A DNA stretch of 64,000 nucleotides, from contig OX337235.1 in NCBI GenBank assembly GCA_946965045.2, positions 310,001 to 374,000 on the forward strand, written 5' to 3'. The stretch's first letter is position 1. Each line of letters starts with the position of its first letter. The notes under the pieces were generated by a model that did no database searches, was not told where the DNA came from, and saw only the letters and a list, made by a program, of their open reading frames with translations. Shown piece by piece: positions 9,201 to 15,506 of this stretch. A program made the translations under genes and the position numbers. The DNA is from Epithemia pelagica (lineage: Eukaryota > Bacillariophyta > Bacillariophyceae > Surirellales > Surirellaceae).

Positions 9201-11979
9201 AACCACCATCACTGATAAGAGTCTCCATGGCACCACGAAACCGGATGTTGTCCTGAAGAGTATTGACAAACTGTTTGGTTGACTTGATCCCATAGATATC
9301 AGTAACCAGAGTATCTCGACCAACAAAGATTTGTGCGACTTTACCGCCATGGTCAACAGCAGGGGTGTCGGAGAAAACCGAGTCAGTAGCAACGGGTTCA
9401 TGGCGTCGAGGTATATTAAGGACCGGATTGCGAGCCTTGAAATGTTTCTTGAGGGTGTCGTGGTCAAAAGTAATGCTACCATTACGTGTAGTGTGCTTGA
9501 ACGTATCGGCAATAACATCTTCAGATTGCCAACCAAAGAATGGACGGAACTTCTTCCAGTCATACGCTTCCTGGTAACGACGGTGGACAGAGGCATGAAG
9601 TGTAGGATCATTACCTTCTGCGTCAGCATAGATAGAAAAGAAGGGTGCATCGTCAGGTCCATGATCGTATGGGAGATCCAAAAGGAGATTGAGGTTACAA
9701 ACAACACGATCAGTGTACTCCCCATAGTTGTCATATGGATGGTTCGACATACTACCATCAGTCTTGACGTGTTTCCAATCAGGATCATTGTCAGAGGGTG
9801 TGGGAGAATACGAATGGTCCAGAACACCAGGATCCCATGTGTCGGGTGACGTGAAGATGATCTGAGGTAAGGTATCCATGTCATCGTCGCTAGGGATACC
9901 CAAGGAGTGGATGTAGGCTAACCCATCCTTGATGTGAAGGGGTATAGCACGACCATCAAGTGTAGTGATGCGTTGTTTACCATCAACTTTAACAGATCGT
10001 TCATCAACAGCAAGTCCGAAATGCTCGAATTGACCAGGAGCATGGATAGATAAGCCCTTTCCATAATAAGCATATTCATTGAAGATGCCGACAATAGGTC
10101 CATCATTGGTCTCAAACTTTGCGGCACATGTGACGACAGGAAGTCCAGTAAGTTCATGGTTATCAATACCCACAATAGTGATATGGCGGCCAGTCTTAGA
10201 AAGGATGCGCATGTCAGAACCAGCAAGTCTTCCATTAGCACCACGGTCAATCAATTGATTTCCTGGTAAAGTAGATTTCCTGGAAAACAAATAGCGTGGA
10301 ACATGTCCTGCTTGTTTATGCATGTTGGCTTTGAAAGTAGCCTTCTTGCTCGTCTTGGACTTGGCGTTAGAAAGAACACTAGTCAGGTCAGTTGCCGGGT
10401 GATTGATATCAGTCGTCATGGCTTGGTTGATAAATTGTGTAACCGGATCTGAATCATCTGGATGCTCAGGGACTACGCCAGGTGAGTCGTCATCAGATGC
10501 AACTTGGTTGGGGTCAGGATCAGGTTCCGGATCAATGTCGAGAGCATGTGTTTGCACTTTCCTCGGTGTTGTTGATGAAGGTGCTTGAATCATCTTGTTA
10601 TACTCAATGATCAACTTGCGATCTTCTTCAGAAAGTTTGAACCATAGGTCACGCGGTAGACTAACCTTGGACGAAGAGGATGGAGATTCAGATGTCGCTT
10701 TGGTGTTGTGGACATGATACTCCATATCATCTTGTGAGGTTATGTCAGCATCTGTATCTTGGCCATATAGTGATTCATGTTGTTTGACATGACGACGGCG
10801 GTTAGACGCAGAAGTTCGGGTAGCTTGGTCATGGTCAAAAGCAGCATCAAGAAGCAGGCGGAAATATGATTGATAACAGAGAGACTTGGCTCCAGATTTT
10901 GTGTTGACAACCTTATCCAAGATCTTGACTCGGCGGAGATCAGGTACCTTTTCTACAGCTTGCATGAGGAAGGTCATCCTGGTATGATCAGGGATGCAAT
11001 CAGACAATGTCACTAGATTGTCTAGCAAACGTAGCTGCTCTTGAAAGTGTAGAAGAAATTGACGTGTTGTTCCGCGCCATGTGTCGTCAAGACGTAGATT
11101 GGAAATGTAGTTGGTTAAACGGAGGACTTCTCGCTTTGCTAGGTCGGATTCGGTATGCAAAGAGTGTAACTTCTGCAATACGGCACGCGCATCTTCATCA
11201 TGTTCATGTTCACGTACATAGGCCCGACCTTGGTCAGTCTGAATGATACGGACAAGAACGGAGTAAAGAAATACTTGTTGCTCTTGAAAAAGTTCTTCGG
11301 CATACTCATCATCATGGGGTGGTGTGTATTTGAAATTCAGAACGTTGGATAGGCCCTGAGCCTTAGCTGTAGTCTTGAATACACGCCAGAATGAATCGTA
11401 GTATCGTTCATCCTTGAATACCTCATATGCAGTTGCGTCGTGTTTAGTTCCCTTTCTGAATGCTGTAAGGTCTTGTTGAGATTGGGATGCGGCAGTAACT
11501 GTGCTGACAGATTTCACAGATGACGGTGACTTCATTGGCGAGACTGGGACTTGGCTAGGTGGTCCCTTAGAGAAATCTGTGTTGATCCTCCATGTGTTGA
11601 ACTCTTTCCTCGTTAGGTTCATCCAGTCGCTATTGGATAGCTCGTCTTGAATTTCATTGGTCTTATATATGGCCCAATAAGCCAAGAGCTTGATCTGCTG
11701 TCTTGTGGGGCCTTGTAGATCATGTGTCTGTTTGTTGACCTTGTATTGTGTCAGTTCCTTCATGGATTCCTCGGTATTAGTTTGCATATACGAGATAACA
11801 TGGGTAATGTTCTCAAAACCATGGTATTTCATCCACTTCATTAAGTAATCGGCCCTTTCTTTGGTAAAGAATTGGCAGACAGTAAATATGATGTGGTCGA
11901 ATAGGTCTGTGTTCGAGACATTGTCTTGGTTATCTTCTCCCTTAGGAGTCGTAGGTGTCTTGGGTGATTGAGGATCCAT
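6292..11979 (-). CDS. gag-pol: Element B Gag-Pol polyprotein
   Basis: This single open frame of 1895 residues starts at ATG 11979-11977 and stops just inside the 3' LTR. The gag part (about 1-560) has no CCHC knuckle and includes LPRDLWFKLSEEDRKLIIEYNK, a stretch of the type seen in diatom copia elements. The protease site is LIDRGANG (about 575). The integrase acids lie near 865 (VATDSVFSD), 921 (LISDGGSS) and 956 (NKAENR). A chromo-like segment lies at about 1215-1285 (YKGSKYNLLVDWETGKTTYEP). RT spans roughly 1400-1600 with KALYGLKSSGARW and YVDD near 1520. RNase H has HYVDANLMHD near 1722, YGDNRSVVL near 1803 and NPADILSKHWD near 1850. All catalytic signatures are present. Gag and pol share one frame, so Gag must be made by processing or another means. 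Confidence 0.95.
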   Translation of the reverse strand: MDPQSPKTPTTPKGEDNQDNVSNTDLFDHIIFTVCQFFTKERADYLMKWMKYHGFENITHVISYMQTNTEESMKELTQYKVNKQTHDLQGPTRQQIKLLAYWAIYKTNEIQDELSNSDWMNLTRKEFNTWRINTDFSKGPPSQVPVSPMKSPSSVKSVSTVTAASQSQQDLTAFRKGTKHDATAYEVFKDERYYDSFWRVFKTTAKAQGLSNVLNFKYTPPHDDEYAEELFQEQQVFLYSVLVRIIQTDQGRAYVREHEHDEDARAVLQKLHSLHTESDLAKREVLRLTNYISNLRLDDTWRGTTRQFLLHFQEQLRLLDNLVTLSDCIPDHTRMTFLMQAVEKVPDLRRVKILDKVVNTKSGAKSLCYQSYFRLLLDAAFDHDQATRTSASNRRRHVKQHESLYGQDTDADITSQDDMEYHVHNTKATSESPSSSSKVSLPRDLWFKLSEEDRKLIIEYNKMIQAPSSTTPRKVQTHALDIDPEPDPDPNQVASDDDSPGVVPEHPDDSDPVTQFINQAMTTDINHPATDLTSVLSNAKSKTSKKATFKANMHKQAGHVPRYLFSRKSTLPGNQLIDRGANGRLAGSDMRILSKTGRHITIVGIDNHELTGLPVVTCAAKFETNDGPIVGIFNEYAYYGKGLSIHAPGQFEHFGLAVDERSVKVDGKQRITTLDGRAIPLHIKDGLAYIHSLGIPSDDDMDTLPQIIFTSPDTWDPGVLDHSYSPTPSDNDPDWKHVKTDGSMSNHPYDNYGEYTDRVVCNLNLLLDLPYDHGPDDAPFFSIYADAEGNDPTLHASVHRRYQEAYDWKKFRPFFGWQSEDVIADTFKHTTRNGSITFDHDTLKKHFKARNPVLNIPRRHEPVATDSVFSDTPAVDHGGKVAQIFVGRDTLVTDIYGIKSTKQFVNTLQDNIRFRGAMETLISDGGSSLISQKVKDILRTLLIGEYRSEPYHQHQNKAENRYQTVKRMTNALMNATGCPANIWLLCLEYVCDLLNHTSSPTHSGRTPLEALSGRPPDITHLLFFPFWDEVYYRVDPAEPNSGSYPSSSDEKLGHWVGFAHNVGDSFTWKILTQDNQIIYRSAVRRVESTTPNLRVDRPSGEDLSEKDDNDKQADTVFIRSDSEDPSKPMPTIDFDDMIGRTFLCDTEENGERHRARVIKRVIDLNEEATKQEERVKYIYRKTNSDVDEMISYNQLMEYIERDNQAQTSGDNLFRFRDVIAHQGPLNTTDPDYKGSKYNLLVDWETGKTTYEPLSFIANDDPITVAIYGKKHDLLNEPGWKHLKRYVKTSKRLIRAAKQSRIKQVHHSVKYKFGFQVPRNYEEAVALDKQHGNTKWQDATELELSQIQSYKTFKDFGKAIFIKGKVSNAPEGYHKIRVHLVFDVKHDGRHKARLVADGHHTKEPVETIYSGVVSICNLRIALFLGTLNDLEIWGADIGNAYLEALTGEKIFIVAGPEFKELEGHILIIYKALYGLKSSGARWHDVLFDVLTDMGFSPSKADPDIWMRKAPGEDCYENIAVYVDDLAIISTDPGNICKILKEKYNFKLKGDEPIDFHLGCCYTKDSDGTLVADPRRYIGKMMDTFERIFKEKPKKAKTPLIGGDHPELDDSELLDEEGTSHFQTLIGQLQWVITIGRFDVFTATMTLSRFRAAPRKGHLDRAKRIYGYLAHLPEGAIRFRIGEPDYSSLPTQEFDWTRTVYSNASERIPEDCPTPLGRYVTTTHYVDANLMHDIVTGKSVTAVLHLLNGTPIDWYSKRQSTVETATYGSEFVAARTAIDQITELRHSLRYLGVPIRERSYMYGDNRSVVLNATVPHSILSKRHHLLSYHRVCEAIAAKYVAFYWKDGKTNPADILSKHWDFVSISPMLKPLLFWKGEVQDLNKSNDDKAETTSCGEC

Positions 11980-12299
11980 GGTGTTATTTGGTTGGTTCGA
12001 TGTTTATTTAATGTGCGGTGTGATGTGGTTTATTTAATGTGTGATGTGATGTGAACCCGGATGTACCACGTGTGCCACGTATGTACCACGTATGTAATAC
12101 CCGGATGTGTGTTGTGATGTGCGACTCCTGGAAATTTCCGTTGATTCCGACAAATTTTCGCCGAGTTTCAACAAATTTTCGCCGAATTTTCGCGATTTGA
12201 CGGGAATGTGTGGCGTGTTGTGCGACCAAGGGTACCCGGATGTGCGTTGAGTTTAAGTCTTGGAAAGGTTTTGAGAGGACGGGAGTTAACTATGAGTAA
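11980..12299 (-). other. Element B spacer between extra ORF and gag-pol
   Basis: The spacer is non-coding as far as I can see. It holds short direct repeats: CCACGTATGTA-type units around 12065-12100, ACCCGGATGTG at about 12110 and 12235, and CAAATTTTCGCCGA twice (about 12150-12190). It could be a promoter or splice region for gag-pol. Confidence 0.5.
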
Positions 12300-13079
12300 T
12301 TAAGCTTCGGTCTCCGAATCCCCACTGTCTTCCGAATGATCAGAGTCGTTTCCAGGCTCAGATGGGGCAGCACAAGCAACAGAAGAAGGGGTATCACCTT
12401 CAGCCAGGTGATTCTCGACCTCGGTACGCAAAGGGAAGATAGTTGCACGATGGTCCTCGATGGTATGGACCTCGTGGATGTAGGCAACGTAGTTATCTAG
12501 GCGTACAACGTTAGGAGGCAGAGGGCAAGTCGTCGCGTTCACGACGTGGATGGTATTGTAGTATCCAGTTGGGCGCTCGAAGGTTAGGAAGCGGAGGTGG
12601 ACAGTACGGATGGGGTTGCCCGAGAGGGCGGCCAAGATGAGGCGACGCCTCGGAGAACGATGAAGTTGGTCGTTCAGACGGTCAATGTCTTCTTGGTCGA
12701 CGACGTGGGTCACCGATTGGAACTGGCGTTCGATCTGGGTCTCCCCACGGATGATCTCGGGATCGAAGGTCGAACAAGTTGGTTGACGGAAGTACTTGAT
12801 ATGATCAGCAATCAACCGGGTGGTACGACGGGATCGAGAAGGGACGAGCCGACGAGGCGGACTCGGGGGCCGAAGCAACGGCGCAGGGATCGGAGCGTGA
12901 GGCTGGGTTGGAGTCTCGAATGGGTTGCTGTTGGAACTGTCGACGGAGATGTTGACCGATGTGTTGGCTGCCTTCGGCGTCGGCACCAGTTCCTGCTGCA
13001 CCAGGGTATCGGGCTGCCCGGGATGCAGTTTGGCTCGATAGATCTGTCGTACAGGAGTGATAAGCTCGTTAGTATCCAT
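12300..13079 (-). CDS. Element B extra ORF upstream of gag-pol, unknown function
   Basis: This 259-residue frame starts at ATG 13079, about 37 bases after the LTR, and ends at TAA 12300-12302. No known domain was recognised. The N-terminal third is Pro/Ser-rich with a basic patch (PSRSRRTTRL, about residues 80-90). The middle has ERQFQSVTHVVDQEDIDRLNDQL, the C-terminal half has hydrophobic strands (LRFLTFERPTGYYNTIHVV), and the tail is acidic (DSDHSEDSGDSETEA). It shares strand and transcript with gag-pol and is the first ORF on the genomic RNA, so gag-pol must be reached by splicing, reinitiation or a separate start. It could be a second structural or accessory protein. It is not similar by eye to the extra ORFs of element C. 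Confidence 0.6.
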   Translation of the reverse strand: MDTNELITPVRQIYRAKLHPGQPDTLVQQELVPTPKAANTSVNISVDSSNSNPFETPTQPHAPIPAPLLRPPSPPRRLVPSRSRRTTRLIADHIKYFRQPTCSTFDPEIIRGETQIERQFQSVTHVVDQEDIDRLNDQLHRSPRRRLILAALSGNPIRTVHLRFLTFERPTGYYNTIHVVNATTCPLPPNVVRLDNYVAYIHEVHTIEDHRATIFPLRTEVENHLAEGDTPSSVACAAPSEPGNDSDHSEDSGDSETEA

Positions 13080-13104
13080 GAAACCACAAGGAAATAAGCT
13101 TTGA

Positions 13105-13115
13105 GACTGTTAATC
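13105..13115 (-). promoter_or_regulatory. Element B putative primer-binding site, tRNA-Asn anticodon-arm type
   Basis: Directly after the 5' LTR the minus strand reads GATTAACAGTC. Its complement, GACTGTTAATC, has the layout of a tRNA anticodon arm with a GUU (Asn) anticodon: U33 before GUU, AA after it, and outer bases that pair. Copia of Drosophila is primed by a tRNA fragment ending in the anticodon arm, so a half-tRNA-Asn primer is a reasonable reading. Diatom tRNA-Asn was not available for comparison. Confidence 0.4.
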
Positions 13116-13898
13116 TGTTACAATTCTTTCTGAATCGTAGGGACATTGATGCTCGGTAGAGCAGACAGTCAGGTAGGTCACCAACCGATACAAGCTTCTC
13201 AGGGTCAGAGAAGCAAGCAAGTCGAAGTCTATCAGAAGGATAGTCGGGACACAAAAGAAGATGTGATAAATGGTGATATTGTTAGATTGTGTGTTGATTA
13301 CTACGATAGGTCTACGTGAAATGTTCGGTCCTGCCAAGGGTCATGTGTCATAGGTTCTTGGCGGCAACAGGTTTGGAATAGTTGGAGTCGATTCATGTGA
13401 TGTATATGACATGTATATGTGGACGGATAACATATACAGGGTCAACAGCTCTTGCTTTGGGTTGGCATAGTTGTTTTCATGGCGCGCAGCTTGTTGACAA
13501 TTTGGAGATTGTGGGAATGGAAATATGGTCTCGCGTGATCGTGTGTCGTGCTTGGAATACTTAGACCGTTGGGTCGGATAGATGCCGACAGCGCTCGGAT
13601 GTCGCTTGGGCGCGCTCGATGATTTCGGGCGCGTACGCTTAGGGCGTTAGTATAATGTCCGAGCAACGGCCAAATTTACGTCCGTTGTAATACCGCACGA
13701 CCCAGTTTAGTCTTGAGAGTGAGTTCGTCAATCTATTCTCACTTTTCATGATTTGCGAAGAAATATAGGTCGATATAGCGCGAAGCTAGGGAACATAGCT
13801 CGAAGCTAGATGGCATGATGCGATAGCACGAGGCTATGTGACATGGGGAATCGATGAGATGTAGAATCTAACCACCATAGACGGTGAGAATTCTAACA
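13116..13898 (-). repeat. Element B 5' LTR
   Basis: It is 783 bp long, the promoter-side copy for the minus-strand element. It is followed on the right by CTCAG, the second copy of the target site in A's gag. It ends ..TGTAACA on the minus strand before the leader. Confidence 0.95.
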
Positions 13899-13903
13899 CT
13901 CAG
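13899..13903. repeat. Target-site duplication of element B, right copy
   Basis: CTCAG, matching 5510-5514. Confidence 0.9.
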
Positions 13904-14864
13904 GAATGATGGCCACTGTGTCTTCATCACGCCTCTGAAGAATATTGAAAGCATCGGATACCGTCTTTGGATAGTTGTCGTGATTGTCCAAGTGGCTGTT
14001 CCGCAGATGTTTAATATAACCCTTATGGTTCTCATTGGTTCCCCGGATAAACCGGATAGCCAAGGCGCGTTGTTTGGCTTCCTCATAGTTCTCTTCTTCA
14101 GGTGCATCACCTCGTCCATTGCTCTCAGCAATGTTATCGACCAGTGCTTGATCCCACACGGTAATGCCCACCTCGTCTAGGACTGCAACTTGAGCCACGA
14201 ACAATTCGTGATATTTCTCCAGTGACATGTGTTTGCCCTGTCTAAGTTTGTAAAAGCTTTCTTTTACGTCACACAACGAGTCAGCTAGGTTCCTCTTCTC
14301 CTCAAACGTATGGATGAGGGATCTCACAATAACCAGTAGAGCAATCCCATCCTGGCTCGCGGCTTCAAAGTCTTCATGCGACTTAAGCCGTTCCTGCATC
14401 GCGTCTGTACATTGTCCGAACACAAGGCTGTACAGACTTGCTCGAAAGTTTGCATATTCTTGCATCTTGGTACGATGATCCTTGATGTTCAACTTCCAAT
14501 GTTCGAATGCCACCTGATCATTTGGGTCAGGATCATTTGGTTCATCTGGGTCATCGAGTTCTAACGTCTCTATCGCTGCTGTGTAGTCGCCTGGGTATTT
14601 TGTAAACGTCCTTCCAACGTAGTTCGCAATCTCCTTGGTAGTACGTATGTACTTATCGAGGGTTCTCTCCCCGTTGTAATCGTAGATGTGGCCCGCCAAC
14701 GCTGTCTCCCGTCCTTCAAAGCGACTTCTCTGAAACTGATTATTTCTTCGGCCTGTACGGAATCGGTTACCTCTGCCACCTCGGCCGGTGCGTGGACGGC
14801 CATTTCCACGGCCACTGCTTCCACCATCTCTTGGGGGAGAGGGAGCATTACTGTCACTTGACAT
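13899..14864 (-). pseudogene. gag: Element A gag, N-terminal part, interrupted by element B
   Basis: The ATG at 14864-14862 lies 17 bases inside the LTR. The start is an Arg/Gly-rich tract (about residues 10-45, RGG-like, probably RNA-binding). A helical copia gag region follows, with EHWKLNIKDHRTKMQEYANF and SLYSLVFGQCTDAMQERL. The equivalent gag in element C has AIFAVIWGQCSEAMKAKL. The frame enters the LTR of element B at 13898 and stops at 13893. Skipping B and one CTCAG copy, it continues openly at 5509 with NDGVAFAQ and then the CCHC knuckle, so gag and pol formed one frame before B arrived. Confidence 0.85.
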
Positions 14865-14866
14865 CG

Positions 14867-14880
14867 CTCTATAGCGAAAA
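14867..14880 (-). promoter_or_regulatory. Element A putative primer-binding site, complementary to its own LTR
   Basis: The minus strand reads TTTTCGCTATAGAG immediately after the LTR end (..CTAACA). This is the exact complement of CTCTATAGCGAAAA at 14960-14947 in the same LTR, 14 of 14 bases. The first base of the pairing is the first base after the LTR, as expected for a primer-binding site. The gag ATG (14864-14862) begins two bases after the pairing ends. A tRNA match was not recognised. Confidence 0.6.
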
Positions 14881-15275
14881 TGTTAGAACCAGTTGCTCAG
14901 CCTTCAGCCTATGCAATGGCACGCTTGTTTCTCCTTACAAACTTCGTTTTCGCTATAGAGTGAGCTCTCTCAGCTCGTCGTTAATCTAGTCTTAGTTTGA
15001 GCTTCCACGACCTTCTCCGATCAAAATGTCCCTGTAACTTCTTGTCGTGGTCATTCCAAAGGCATTAAGACCGGCGTCTGATCCGGCCATGGCTTTTCCT
15101 TTCTTGTTATCCTTGTTATCATGATGTGGTTGACTTGTGTCCCCATCTGTATTGCTGCCGTCCCAGTATGACTTCTTGTCTCCCTGGTGGACAAGTTTGG
15201 TCTTTGGCGTAATCGGCATTGCTTCCGAATGACCAGCTTCCGAATCGTTCGTCCGTCGGTTCTCGTGCTTCAACA
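14881..15275 (-). repeat. Element A 5' LTR
   Basis: This copy starts TGTTAGAACC on the plus strand and ends TTCAACA at 15275, followed directly by the target duplicate GCTAC. As the 5' LTR of a minus-strand element it should carry the promoter for A. The inverted repeat 14962-14976 and the self-complementary 14-mer 14947-14960 lie in it. Confidence 0.95.
14947..14976 (-). promoter_or_regulatory. Element A LTR hairpin plus 14-nt self-complementary segment
   Basis: On the minus strand an inverted repeat, GAGCT-gagag-AGCTC (14976-14962), is followed by one A and then CTCTATAGCGAAAA (14960-14947). The 14-mer pairs with the leader at 14867-14880. Element C has the same layout (54451-54484): hairpin ending CTC, one A, 14-mer, with a matching partner right after its LTR. 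Confidence 0.6.
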
Positions 15276-15280
15276 GCTAC
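15276..15280. repeat. Target-site duplication of element A, right copy
   Basis: GCTAC, matching 1251-1255. Only one copy is needed for the host reading frame to close up. Confidence 0.9.
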
Positions 15281-15506
15281 AAAGCTTGCCCAGATGCGTA
15301 CATCGAATGTCATTCATTCCCGTCGGAAGCGAGATCGACGAAGAAAAGAATTTGCTGATCTCAAGTCAGAATGCAGCCGGCTTCAAGCTGAACACTCCTC
15401 TTTGGAAGAGGAGCACAACCGCTTGACACACTTACTACAAGAGGCGACGACTGTAGCGAATGGACTAGATGATTCGAAACCACCAGCTAAAAAGAGAAAG
15501 AGTTAA
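15276..15506 (+). pseudogene. bZIP 3' part of the split CRAL-TRIO-like gene
   Basis: This is the detached C-terminal half of the gene that begins at 65. Bases 15276-15280 (GCTAC) are the second target-site copy; coding resumes at 15281 in the frame broken at 1255. It encodes a basic region (NVIHSRRKRDRRRKEF) followed by a heptad zipper (LKSECSRLQAEHSSLEEEHNRLTHLL) and a basic tail ending KKRKS. The paralogue at 27486-29598 has AIHSRRKRARRRQEF at the matching place. The fragment has no start codon or promoter of its own that I can see, though the LTR next to it could supply one. The total ancestral coding length is 1350 bases, a multiple of three. Confidence 0.85.

Larger units (their letters stand above)
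5515..13898 (-). mobile_element. Copia LTR retrotransposon B, intact and nested in A
   Basis: It has 783-bp LTRs (5515-6297 and 13116-13898) with TGTT..AACA ends and the target duplication CTCAG (5510-5514 and 13899-13903). The LTRs differ at one position that I could find (AGACAATC against AGACAGTC), so B is younger than A. It encodes a single 1895-codon gag-pol frame without stops and, before it on the same strand, an additional 259-codon ORF. Total length is 8384 bp, long for copia because of the long LTRs and the extra ORF. It looks competent for transposition. Confidence 0.95.
1256..15275 (-). mobile_element. Copia LTR retrotransposon A, with element B nested inside
   Basis: The element is bounded by 395-bp LTRs (1256-1650 and 14881-15275), each with TGTT..AACA ends, and by the 5-bp duplication GCTAC (1251-1255 and 15276-15280). 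Genes read on the minus strand: gag (14864 leftwards), CCHC knuckle, protease, integrase, acidic linker, RT and RNase H, the order of Ty1/copia. Element B interrupts gag; without B the unit is about 5.6 kb. The LTRs differ at two positions that I could find by eye (1263/14888 and near 1433/15058), so the insertion is young. Pol carries stops and a frame change, so this copy is not autonomous. Confidence 0.95.

Noticed and set aside
13116-13898. LTR-leader pairing in element B like that of A and C
   Set aside because: I searched the 783-bp LTR for the complement of the leader (plus strand GATTAACAGTC) and found only short partial matches.
1256-15275. Reading the 14 kb insertion as a giant intron of the bZIP gene
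   Set aside because: The borders are LTR ends with a 5-bp target duplication, not GT..AG splice sites, and the content is two retrotransposons.
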